NCBI GenBank assembly: GCA_902799045.1
Contig: CADBZH010000011.1
Location: 1-64,000, forward strand
Origin: an uncultured Eubacteriales bacterium
GTDB lineage: Bacteria; Bacillota; Clostridia; Christensenellales; Aristaeellaceae
Direction of reading: 5' to 3'
DNA length: 64,000 nucleotides
This document shows positions 25,842-34,043 of this stretch, piece after piece. The notes beneath the pieces were generated by a model that was given only the letters and a program-made list of their open reading frames with translations, searched no databases and was not told the DNA's origin. The number at the start of each line of letters is the position of its first letter. Positions within the stretch are counted from its first letter, which is position 1. Both the position numbers and the translations under genes were made by a program.

Positions 25842-26558
25842 TCAAACCCTCAATTCGCCGAATACCTCCGCCACATCGCCGCGCACCACCAGCGCGGCTC
25901 TTTTGTCCACGGAGGTGGGCTCGGCGTTGACGACGACGAGCTGCCTGCCGTGGAAATAGTCCAGCATGGAGGCGGCGGGCTCCACGGACAGGCTGGTGCC
26001 GGCGACGATCAGCGTGTCGCAGCCCGAGATCTCCCGGCAGGCGCCCATGCAGCTGTACTTGTCGGGGGCCTCGCCGTAGAGCACCACCCAGGGCTTCACC
26101 ACCCCGCCGCAGCGGTCGCAGCGGGGAATCCCCTCGCTGTTCAGGATCCTCTCCGGCCCGTAAAAGGCGTTGCAGTCCATGCAGTAGTTTTCCCACACGC
26201 TGCCGTGGATCTCGTAGACGCGCCGGTTCCCGGCCCGCTTGTGCAGGCCGTCGATGTTCTGCGTCACGACGCCCCGCAGCCGGTCCGCCCGCTCCAGCGC
26301 CGCCAGAAAGCGGTGGGCGGCGTTGGGCTCGGCGTCGGGAAAGAGCATGTTCCGGCGATAGAAATCGAAGAAGCGCTCCGGATGCAGGTAAAAGAACGAG
26401 CGGCTCAGGATCATCTCCGGTGAGAGCCCCTCCCACTCCCCCGCGTACAGGCCGTCCGCGGAGCGAAAGTCCGGGATGCCGCTGGCGGTGGAAAAGCCCG
26501 CGCCGGTGAAGCAGACCACGCGCTTCGAGGCGTCGATGACGCGCTGCAGATCGCTCAT
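25842..26558 (-). CDS. Sirtuin-type NAD-dependent protein deacylase
   Basis: A 238-residue SIR2 protein. NAD-binding GAGFSTASGIPDFR, TQNIDGLHKRAG, and the catalytic-His motif EIHGS are intact. A zinc site is formed by CMDC and CDRC, and GTSLSVEPAA follows. It should remove acetyl or other acyl groups from protein lysines, using NAD. Its ATG overlaps the azlD stop (ATGA), so it is translationally coupled to the AzlCD transporter. No link between deacylation and amino-acid export is known to me here. Confidence 0.95.
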   Translation of the reverse strand: MSDLQRVIDASKRVVCFTGAGFSTASGIPDFRSADGLYAGEWEGLSPEMILSRSFFYLHPERFFDFYRRNMLFPDAEPNAAHRFLAALERADRLRGVVTQNIDGLHKRAGNRRVYEIHGSVWENYCMDCNAFYGPERILNSEGIPRCDRCGGVVKPWVVLYGEAPDKYSCMGACREISGCDTLIVAGTSLSVEPAASMLDYFHGRQLVVVNAEPTSVDKRAALVVRGDVAEVFGELRV

Positions 26559-26863
26559 TGGATGAAGAATTCCGCCACAAAGACGATCGCGCAGCAGGCC
26601 ACGGACACCTGGAACAGGCTGCCGCCGAACCAGGCCAGCGCCAGGCCCAGCACCAGCGCCAGCGCGCCGGAGACGGGGCTTTGCGTGGCGGAGAGTATGG
26701 CCGGGAAGGTCATCACCGAGAGGGTGACGTAGGGCACGTAGTACAGGAAGGAGCGCACGGTCCTGTTCGTGATCTCCCGCCGGATCAGCGTCAGCGGCAG
26801 CGTGCGGATCAGGTAGGACACCGCCCACATGCCCAGTATGTACAGGTACACGTTATGCGCCAT
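26555..26863 (-). CDS. azlD: AzlD-family branched-chain amino-acid exporter subunit
   Basis: A 102-residue protein of four membrane helices, with the AzlD-typical N-terminal helix (YLYILGMWAVSYLIRTLPLTL). It works with AzlC to export branched-chain amino acids or analogues. It overlaps azlC by 11 bases and the sirtuin gene by four, making a tight three-gene unit. Confidence 0.9.
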   Translation of the reverse strand: MAHNVYLYILGMWAVSYLIRTLPLTLIRREITNRTVRSFLYYVPYVTLSVMTFPAILSATQSPVSGALALVLGLALAWFGGSLFQVSVACCAIVFVAEFFIQ

Positions 26864-27578
26864 GCCCGTTCCTCCCCTCTTCCACCGGGAACAGCAGCGC
26901 CGCGCCCAGGGAGATCGCCACGGTGAGCAGTATGATCTTCATGCCGGAGGAGATGCCGTCGAACCAGCTCAGCGCGTTCATGGCGTAGCTGGCGGCGAAG
27001 GAGACGGCCACCAGCACGGCGATGATGCGGTTCTTGCGCATGGGCGGCACGAAGATGGACATGAACATGCCGAACAGGCCCACGCTCAGCGCGCTGACCA
27101 CCCGCACGGGCAGCACGTTGCCCAGCACCACGCCCGTCAGCGTGCCCAGCGCCCAGCCGGGAGTCGCCACGGCGGCCATGCCGTAGTTGTAATAGGGGTT
27201 GAGGCGGCCCTCCACCGAAACGGACACGCCGAAGATCTCGTCCGTGATCCAAAGGCCCATCAGCAGCCGGTGGCGCAGGGGCAGCTTCGGGTCCACCTTC
27301 TGCGAAAGCGCCGTGGACATCAGCAGATAGCGGGCGTTGGCGATGGCCTCCATCACGATCACCTCGGCGTAGCTGGCCGAGGCGGCGATCAGCGTAAAGC
27401 CGATGTACTGGCCCGCCGAGGCCATGATCAGCGCGCTGGCGAGGGTGGCCTGCGGAGCCGTCATGCCCGCGTTGCGCGCCGAAATGCCCAGGGCGATCGA
27501 CACCGCGAAATAGCCCAGCATGATGGGAATGCCATCCTTCAGGCCCTTCACAAACCACTTTTTCCGGTCGGTCAGCAT
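26853..27578 (-). CDS. azlC: AzlC-family branched-chain amino-acid exporter subunit
   Basis: A 241-residue protein with about seven membrane helices and the AzlC signature near the N-terminus (GLKDGIPIMLGYFAVSIALG, then GISARNAGMT). It is the large subunit of the AzlCD exporter. AGGAGG precedes the ATG. It heads the azlC-azlD-sirtuin unit. Confidence 0.93.
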   Translation of the reverse strand: MLTDRKKWFVKGLKDGIPIMLGYFAVSIALGISARNAGMTAPQATLASALIMASAGQYIGFTLIAASASYAEVIVMEAIANARYLLMSTALSQKVDPKLPLRHRLLMGLWITDEIFGVSVSVEGRLNPYYNYGMAAVATPGWALGTLTGVVLGNVLPVRVVSALSVGLFGMFMSIFVPPMRKNRIIAVLVAVSFAASYAMNALSWFDGISSGMKIILLTVAISLGAALLFPVEEGRNGHGA

Positions 27579-27664
27579 AGTCGGTCCTCCTGCTCATTTA
27601 CACGAGTACCATATTACACCAATTTGCGGAAAAGTCAAATGAAGGTTGTCGAAAGAAGGATGGC

Positions 27665-28093
27665 CTACGCCCGCGCCCGCCGGACTCTGCGCTGCTTCCC
27701 CGCCCGGAGGATCGCCCGGCCCGTGAAGAGCATGAGGTGCAGCACGACAATCACCGCCGTGACGGCGAAGAAGCCGCCCATGCCGGCGACGATATCGCCG
27801 AAATCCATGTCGCCGGTGCCGGTGACGCGCTGGCCGATCTCGATGGCAAAGGTGAGCACCACCAGCACCGTCATCACGTAGATCCACGTGATCGCCAGCA
27901 CCCGGTTCCGGTTCGCCAGCAGCCTGAACAGCGGGTAGACGAGCAGGATCAGGCCCAGGCCGATCGCGCCGATCACCAGGAAGTGCAGTTCCTTGTCGGA
28001 AAAGTTCGTTTCAAAGCTGTCGTTCAGGGTCATAATGAAATCGTGCGCGCGGGTGACCCACGCCACGAGCATGTGCAGATACTTGTCCATCAT
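27665..28093 (-). CDS. Small membrane protein of unknown function
   Basis: A 142-residue protein with three hydrophobic segments (about residues 35-55, 65-87, 100-123) and a very basic C-terminal tail (RAGKQRRVRRARA). I recognise no family. The start is one of two adjacent ATGs (28093, 28090), with AAAGGA a few bases upstream. It lies alone between azlC and the M16C peptidase gene, all on the minus strand. The downstream gap to azlC is short, without a clear terminator. Confidence 0.65.
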   Translation of the reverse strand: MMDKYLHMLVAWVTRAHDFIMTLNDSFETNFSDKELHFLVIGAIGLGLILLVYPLFRLLANRNRVLAITWIYVMTVLVVLTFAIEIGQRVTGTGDMDFGDIVAGMGGFFAVTAVIVVLHLMLFTGRAILRAGKQRRVRRARA

Positions 28094-28266
28094 CGCGTCC
28101 TTTCCGCCCGGAACGCGCCGTTCGCGGGCATGCCCTGTATCATAGATGCAAATTATGTCAATTTGGTTGCACCCGCCGCATGGATTCGTAAAAATTCGCG
28201 GGCTTTCGACAAGATCAGTGTGCCCAATCGACGCGATTCGACGCTGGAAATATCCGCCGCGGCGCA

Positions 28267-28299
28267 GAAAAGGGCCGGATTGCCACGGCAATCCGGCCC
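28267..28299 (-). terminator. Terminator of the M16C peptidase gene
   Basis: 13-bp stem GGGCCGGATTGCC / GGCAATCCGGCCC with a two-base spacer, followed on the minus strand by TTTTC. Confidence 0.85.
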
Positions 28300-28317
28300 A
28301 GGCGTATGCCATTTGGG

Positions 28318-31300
28318 TTATTGCAGGCTCTGCGCGAAGGCCATCAGCATCTCCGCCAGCTCGCCGCGGGTGACGGCGTCGGGGCTTGCGGTCTCGGTGA
28401 GAGGCTCCAGGTTCTGGCCGATCAGCGCGGAGAGCAGCGGCCACACGTCGCCGGGGGCGACGGGCGCGCCCAGGTCGGCGGTGGGATCGACCAGGCCGTA
28501 GCCGGACAGGGTGGCCAGCGCCGCGTCGGCGTCCTTGCCGCCGCCGATCAGCACGTTCACCGCGGCGAGCAGGTCGCCCAGGGTGGCGGGCGCGTCCACG
28601 CCGAAGGCGTCCTCGGCCGCCGGGTCCATCAGGCCCTGCTCAAAGGCAAAGCGCACGGCCTCGTAGTGCTCGCTGCCCTCGGGGGCGTCCGCCAGCTCCA
28701 CCTGGGTGGCATCCACCGCGCCGAAGGGATTGAGGATCGCGTCGAACCGGTCGGCGTTGGCGTTGATGGCGGAGGCCGCGCCCGCGGTCATCCACATGCC
28801 GTTTTCGTTCAGCTTCGCGTAGATCCCGGCGGCCTGCCGCACGGTCTCGGGCGTCACCTGCTTCAGCTGGCGCATGTATTCCAGAGTCCGCGCCGAATCC
28901 AGCCCCTGCAGGGCGTCCATCGCCGCTTTGGCCGCGCCGGTCAGCTCGCCCTCGGGCATGGCGTAGCCGGAATAGGCGTTCATGATGTAGCCGTCCAGCG
29001 TCTCCTGATCCAGCTCCATGCTCTCGATCCGCTCCGGAAGCCCCTCAAGCGTATCAAACGTTTCGGCGATGTTCGGGTCGCGGTAGGCGTAGATCAGGAG
29101 GCCTTCCTCAGCGGCAGAGCTGAAGGGGGTGTACACGCCGTACTGGTCGCGCAGCAGCGGCACCAGGAAGCTCTCCGTCACCAGGTTCGTCACCGCGTTC
29201 AGGCTGCCCTCAAAGCGCTCCAGGCCCAGGCCGGCGTAACCGCTCGCCAGCAGGTTGTACTGCACGCCGCTGTCGATGATCAGCGCCTCGCGCTGCTTGG
29301 GCACGGGGAAGTCATACTCGACGGGCACGATCTCCCGCTCATCCAGCGAGGCCAGGAAGGCTTCGGATAGATCGCTGCTCAGGGCGATGCTCCGCAGGTT
29401 GCCGGCGCAGACGCTCACGGCGTTTTTGCGGTTGTTGAAGTAGGCCTGGATGCCCTTCAGCTTCGCCACCGCGGCGTCCGGGTCGTCCGCGAGCAGCTTT
29501 TCCGTGTCGCAGAGGAACTGGTAGTAGTCCAGGCCCTTGCAATAGCAGTTGTAGGCATAGCGGGAGCTGGTGCGCGCCAGGGCCCGGGCCAGCAGCGTGC
29601 TGGCGGGGTTGGCGGTGACTTTGCTCTTGTAGCCCGTCTTCAGCGACTGCACCTGCTCCAGCAGCTTCGCGGGATCGTCCAACTTCGTGTCGAAGATCAG
29701 CTCGCGCACCAGGTCATAGCCCTCGTCCAGATCGTCGTCCAGGGCGATCCAGTTGGCCTGCAGGTAGGGGTGGAAGCCATCCTCGCCCACCTGGGGCAGG
29801 GCGATGGCGATGCTACCGTTATACAGATAGCGGCTCCACAGGCCGGCCAGCTCGGCCCTGGTGTGTTCGTTGGTATCCAGCTTGCCCACGAGGTCGGCGA
29901 ACAGGGAGCCCCAGAGCACGTCCTCCTGCGCCAGACCGGCGGCGTCCAGGAAGAGGCTGACCTGGCTGACGCTGTCCACCGCCGCGACGGCATCGATGTG
30001 GCGGATGTGGCTGTCCTCGTCCGTCGCGTCGGTCACCGTGTAGGGCCGGTACTCCTCGGGCAGGGTCTCCACGGTCACGGCCTTCAGCTGGGCCACGTAC
30101 TCGTTGGAGTGATCCTCCGGAGCCGGGGCGTTGGTGGCTTCGACCAGCGCGGCAATCTCCTCGTCGCTCATGGCCGCCTTGACATCGGCCAGATGCGCCT
30201 CCACGGCCGCGTCGTGCGCCTCCTTCCCGCCGGGCTCGGGATAGATGGTGGACAGCACGGTGGTCCGGTTGTTCAGCAGCCAGTCTGAAATCACACGGGC
30301 GTAGCGGCCCTGTTCGTTCCATTCGCCGATGCTGAACAGCGCGTCCTGATAGTCCTCAAAGTCCCAGGGGTTGCCGGTCTGGGCATAGCGACCCAGCATG
30401 GGAAGGATGACGCTGTTCACGGGATCGCTGCCCTCGCGAACCAGCCGGGCGGAAATCTCCAGCGAGGCGGCGGTGCTGTCCACCAGGTCCTGGGGAAAGC
30501 CGTGCTCCGCCACGCGGGCCAGCTCGTCGTCCACGATGCCCTTGAAGGTCTCCGCGTCGCCGGGATCGACGTTCTGGGCAGAGAACACGATGGCGTCCTC
30601 GGGGCCTCTCATTTCGATGTGGGCGCCGAAGGAGCCGTAGGGAATGGCCTCCTGCAGGCGCTGCTGCAGGCTGGAGGCGTTGGCGATGAACAGGTCGGTC
30701 ATGGTGTCCAGCGCCAGCTCGTCCTGCAGGTTCCGCCTCAGGCCCGGGCAGACAAAGGCATAGTGCACGGCGGAGACGTGCTCGGTGCCGGAGCCCTGCT
30801 CCGTCGGGAAGGGCAGGCTCTGCGTCACCGGAGTGTCGATGGGGGTATAGCCCGCGTCCTCGCGGAAATGGAATTCCCGCTTCTCAAAGCGGCTGTAGTA
30901 GCCGTCCAGCAGCTTCAGGAAGGCGGTGTAGTCGTCAAACCGGCCGTACAGATAGGCCGCGCTGTTGGAGGGATGGTAGTACAGGTCGTGATAGTCCTTC
31001 AGCGACTGCCAGGTCATATTCGGGATATCATCCGGGTCGCCGCCGAAGTTGTTGCCCGCCATCGAGCCGGGGAAGGCGGCGCGCAGCAGGTTGGCGGAGG
31101 CCTGCCACTGCAGCGTGGTTGTGCCGAGCATTTCGGAATACACGGTGCCCTCGAGGGTCAGCGGGGCGTCCGCGCTCTCCAGGCGATAGCGCCAGGCCTC
31201 GGTGCGGAAGATGCGCTCGTTCTGCATGATAATGGGATAGAAGCAGCCGTCGGTGTAGAACTCCGCCAGCTTCAGCAGCTGCGCCTCCGAGAGGCTCGCG

Positions 31301-31725
31301 ATGGGATAGCTCGTGAACCACTGGCCCGTCGTGGCGTTCAGGAAGGTGTTGTAGGTCTGATAGCTCAGGCCGTAGTACATCTGCTCGCCCGGGTATTTTT
31401 CCGAGCCCTGGATCGTGGCGTGCTCGAACACGTGGGGCAGGCCGGTGTTGTCGATGGCCTCGGTGAAGAAGCCCAGGTTGAAGGCGCGGTTGGTGTCGTC
31501 GTTGGCGATGTAATACAGCTCCGCGCCGGTCTTCTGGTGCTCAAAGCGATAGATGACGGCGTCCAGCAGCGGAAAATCGCGTGTCTCGATCACCTCGAAG
31601 CCCTCCACCACGTCGCCGATTTCCGGCAGGGCGGCGGCTTCGACGGCCTCCTCCGCCAGCGCCGCGGGCGCCAGGCCCAGCAGCATCGCCAGCGCGAGAA
31701 GCATGGATATCAGTCTCTTTTTCAT
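28318..31725 (-). CDS. Secreted M16C (presequence-protease-like) metallopeptidase with SLH-like C-terminus
   Basis: An 1135-residue exported protein. A signal peptide (MKKRLISMLLALAMLLGLAP, then AALA) precedes a full M16C peptidase: the inverted zinc motif HVFEH at residues 98-102, in the context GLPHVFEHATIQGSEKYP, and a downstream Glu in GTVYSEMLG. Four M16 domains fit the length. Residues about 1010-1135 hold two to three degenerate S-layer-homology repeats ending in DAVTRGELAEMLMAFAQ, which suggests anchoring to the cell wall. The ATG at 31725 has AGGAGGT upstream. It probably degrades peptides outside the membrane. It is monocistronic, with a strong terminator. Confidence 0.92.
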   Translation of the reverse strand: MKKRLISMLLALAMLLGLAPAALAEEAVEAAALPEIGDVVEGFEVIETRDFPLLDAVIYRFEHQKTGAELYYIANDDTNRAFNLGFFTEAIDNTGLPHVFEHATIQGSEKYPGEQMYYGLSYQTYNTFLNATTGQWFTSYPIASLSEAQLLKLAEFYTDGCFYPIIMQNERIFRTEAWRYRLESADAPLTLEGTVYSEMLGTTTLQWQASANLLRAAFPGSMAGNNFGGDPDDIPNMTWQSLKDYHDLYYHPSNSAAYLYGRFDDYTAFLKLLDGYYSRFEKREFHFREDAGYTPIDTPVTQSLPFPTEQGSGTEHVSAVHYAFVCPGLRRNLQDELALDTMTDLFIANASSLQQRLQEAIPYGSFGAHIEMRGPEDAIVFSAQNVDPGDAETFKGIVDDELARVAEHGFPQDLVDSTAASLEISARLVREGSDPVNSVILPMLGRYAQTGNPWDFEDYQDALFSIGEWNEQGRYARVISDWLLNNRTTVLSTIYPEPGGKEAHDAAVEAHLADVKAAMSDEEIAALVEATNAPAPEDHSNEYVAQLKAVTVETLPEEYRPYTVTDATDEDSHIRHIDAVAAVDSVSQVSLFLDAAGLAQEDVLWGSLFADLVGKLDTNEHTRAELAGLWSRYLYNGSIAIALPQVGEDGFHPYLQANWIALDDDLDEGYDLVRELIFDTKLDDPAKLLEQVQSLKTGYKSKVTANPASTLLARALARTSSRYAYNCYCKGLDYYQFLCDTEKLLADDPDAAVAKLKGIQAYFNNRKNAVSVCAGNLRSIALSSDLSEAFLASLDEREIVPVEYDFPVPKQREALIIDSGVQYNLLASGYAGLGLERFEGSLNAVTNLVTESFLVPLLRDQYGVYTPFSSAAEEGLLIYAYRDPNIAETFDTLEGLPERIESMELDQETLDGYIMNAYSGYAMPEGELTGAAKAAMDALQGLDSARTLEYMRQLKQVTPETVRQAAGIYAKLNENGMWMTAGAASAINANADRFDAILNPFGAVDATQVELADAPEGSEHYEAVRFAFEQGLMDPAAEDAFGVDAPATLGDLLAAVNVLIGGGKDADAALATLSGYGLVDPTADLGAPVAPGDVWPLLSALIGQNLEPLTETASPDAVTRGELAEMLMAFAQSLQ

Positions 31726-31880
31726 GGGTACCTCCTGAGTATATCTGAAATACCGTACCATGATAACAGGTTTGACGCCCGTTGTACATCGCCATGCTTG
31801 CCATGGCGCCCCAGTTCTTGCGAAAACGCCGTCCCCGGGCAGGCGCAGGCGCACGAGGAATGCGACCTCATCCGGAAAAG

Positions 31881-31988
31881 GGAACCGGATTGCCACGTCG
31901 GCCTGAAGGCCTTCTCGCAATGACGTCGTGCGACAACGCTGGGTTGTACGTCATTGCAAGGAGCGAGGCGACGTGGCAATCCGGATCC
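31881..31988. repeat. Dispersed element, family B, copy 2
   Basis: Outer ends ggaaccggattgccacgtcg and cgacgtggcaatccggatcc; inner ctcgcaatgacgt and acgtcattgcaagg. The 31726-32075 gap holds this element and the start of a heptanucleotide array; I see no gene there. Confidence 0.85.
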
Positions 31989-32052
31989 TCGTTTGGGGCG
32001 GATGGCGACCGAGGGGAAGGCAAGAACACAGCCGCTATTCCTGCTTCCTGCT

Positions 32053-32094
32053 CCCTACTCCCTACTGCCTACTCCCTACTCCCTACTCCCTACT
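32053..32094. repeat. Heptanucleotide tandem array (CCCTACT)6
   Basis: Six units, one with a G for C. It overlaps the last codons of the aminotransferase gene and supplies its TAG stop. Same unit as the array at 8593-8679. Confidence 0.95.
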
Positions 32095-33269
32095 CCCTGA
32101 ATCCCCTTCAAAAACCGTTCCAGGCGCTCCATGGCCTCGGAAAGGTTGGCCAGGGACGAGGCGTAGCACATGCGCACGAAGCCCTCTCCGCCGGGGCCGA
32201 AGGCGGTGCCGGGGATGGCGGCGACGTGCTCCTTCAGCAGGAACTGCTCGCAGAATTCGGCGCTGGTGAGGCCGGTGGACCGGATGCACGGGAAGGCGTA
32301 GAACGCGCCCCGGGGCTCGAAGCAGGTCAGGCCCGCCCCGCGCAGCTTGTCCAGCAGGAAGCGGCGGCGGTAGTCATAGTCCTTGCGCATGGCCTCGATG
32401 TCGCCGTCGCCGTCGCGCAGGGCCTCCACCGCCGCGTACTGGCTGGTGGTGGGCGCGCACATGATGGCGTACTGGTGGATCTTCAGCATCTGCCTGATCA
32501 GCGGCTGCGGGCCGCAGACGTAGCCCAGGCGCCAGCCGGTCATGGCGTAGCTCTTGGAGAAGCCGTTGACCAGCAGCGTGCGCTCCACCATGTCCGGAAT
32601 GTTGGCGATGGACATGTGGTGCCCGCCGTAGGTCAGCTCGGCGTAGATCTCGTCCGACAGCACGATGATGTTCGTGCCGCGCAGCACTTCGGCGATGGCC
32701 TCCAGGTCCTGCCGCTCCATGATCGCGCCGGTGGGGTTGTTCGGGAAGGGCAGCACCAGCAGCTTTGTCCTCGGCGTGATGGCGGCCTTCAGGGCCTCGG
32801 CGGTCAGGCGGAACTCGTCCTCCGCCCGGGTCTCCACATAGACCGGCACGCCGCCCACCAGCTCCACGATGGGGCCGTAGCACACGAAGGAGGGCACCGG
32901 CACGATCACCTCGTCGCCCTGGTTCACGATGGCGCGCACGGCCAGGTCGATGGCCTCGCTGCCGCCCACGGTGACGATCATCTGCTTCATCGGGTCGTAT
33001 TCCAGCGCGAAGCGGCGGCGCACATAGCGGGCGATCTCCTGCCGCAGCACCGCCAGGCCCGCGTTGCCGGTGTACTTCGTGAAGCCCTTCTCCAGGGCAT
33101 AGACGCCGGCGTCGCGAATGTGCCAGGGGGTGACGAAGTCCGGCTCGCCCACGCCCAGGCTGATGGCGTCGCCGGAATCCATGTTTTCAAGCAGATCAAA
33201 GAACTTGCGGATGCCGGAGGGCGCGATGCCCTTCACCCGCGAAGACAGCGCGGATTCATAGTCGATCAT
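32076..33269 (-). CDS. Class I/II PLP-dependent aminotransferase
   Basis: A 397-residue fold-type I enzyme with ISLGVGEPDF, the Asn/Pro motif FPNNPTGA, the Asp of IIVLSDEIYAELTY, the PLP-lysine motif NGFSKSYAMTGWRLGY, and the C-terminal Arg segment GFVRMCYA. It resembles aspartate or aromatic aminotransferases of the PatA type. The last residues (GIQGVGSRE) are read from a heptanucleotide repeat that also contains the stop, so the native C-terminus was probably altered. It overlaps the Lrp-type regulator gene by four bases, which suggests that amino acids control it. Confidence 0.93.
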   Translation of the reverse strand: MIDYESALSSRVKGIAPSGIRKFFDLLENMDSGDAISLGVGEPDFVTPWHIRDAGVYALEKGFTKYTGNAGLAVLRQEIARYVRRRFALEYDPMKQMIVTVGGSEAIDLAVRAIVNQGDEVIVPVPSFVCYGPIVELVGGVPVYVETRAEDEFRLTAEALKAAITPRTKLLVLPFPNNPTGAIMERQDLEAIAEVLRGTNIIVLSDEIYAELTYGGHHMSIANIPDMVERTLLVNGFSKSYAMTGWRLGYVCGPQPLIRQMLKIHQYAIMCAPTTSQYAAVEALRDGDGDIEAMRKDYDYRRRFLLDKLRGAGLTCFEPRGAFYAFPCIRSTGLTSAEFCEQFLLKEHVAAIPGTAFGPGGEGFVRMCYASSLANLSEAMERLERFLKGIQGVGSRE

Positions 33270-33748
33270 ACAAACAACACCCTCTCTTCCTGCTCCGGCA
33301 GCGTGGCGAACAGGTGGTTCTTTTCCTTGTATTTCTTGAGGATAAAGTGGGTGGCCGTGCCGGTGACGCCGTCGATGACGGCCAGCCGGGCGTGCACGAA
33401 CTCCGCCACGGCGCGCAGGCTGCGGCCCGTGATGGTCACAGCCAGGTCGTAGGCGCCGGACATCAGGTACAGGCTCTCCACTTCCTCATACTGATAGATG
33501 CGCTCGGCGATGCGGTCGAAGCCGTCGCCCCGCTGGGGGGAGATGCGCACCTCGATCAGCGCCGTCACCAGCTCGTCGTCGGTCTTGGTCCAGTCGATCA
33601 GCGCCGGATAGCCCAGGATGATGTTGTTCTTCTCATACTCGGCGATCTCCTCCGCCACGTCGGCCTCCTCGCGGCCCAGCATCGTCGCCAGCTCCGCGGG
33701 CGTCAGCCGCGCGTCCTTTTCCAACAGGTTCAAAAGCTCGGTGTTCAT
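33266..33748 (-). CDS. Lrp/AsnC-family regulator
   Basis: A 160-residue protein with an N-terminal winged helix (LLEKDARLTPAELATMLGRE) and a C-terminal RAM domain (VEVRISPQRG-like start, then YLMSGAYDLAVTITGRSL). Lrp-type proteins sense amino acids as octamers. It is the first gene of a two-gene operon with the aminotransferase, behind a near-consensus promoter. Confidence 0.93.
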   Translation of the reverse strand: MNTELLNLLEKDARLTPAELATMLGREEADVAEEIAEYEKNNIILGYPALIDWTKTDDELVTALIEVRISPQRGDGFDRIAERIYQYEEVESLYLMSGAYDLAVTITGRSLRAVAEFVHARLAVIDGVTGTATHFILKKYKEKNHLFATLPEQEERVLFV

Positions 33749-33784
33749 ATTTCAACCGCCCTTTCATGCGCAGGTATTGGATAT

Positions 33785-33813
33785 ATTATAGTTGCTTTTT
33801 GGGGCAAGGTCAA
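33785..33813 (-). promoter_or_regulatory. Promoter of the lrp-aminotransferase operon
   Basis: Minus-strand TTGACC, 17 bases, TATAAT, 37 bases before the start codon. Confidence 0.8.
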
Positions 33814-33928
33814 CTTTTTACAAATTTCTTAGCGGAAACGCTAAACTTACTGTCAAAATTGCCGGTCAGCACAAGGGAAAAAGCCCCAATCCTGCCCGTT
33901 TGCGCGCCAAAAAACAACAATCAGAACG

Positions 33929-33957
33929 TTGCGCAATCAATGGTGATGTGGTATAGT
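33929..33957 (+). promoter_or_regulatory. Promoter of the glycogen phosphorylase gene
   Basis: TTGCGC, 17 bases, TATAGT, 86 bases before the GTG start. Confidence 0.65.
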
Positions 33958-34043
33958 GACATTCAGGCTAAAATCCAAGTCCTTCGGCGCGGGCACAAAT
34001 GACAACGGTTTCGCCGCGCCCATATTCACTCGGAGGTGTTATT

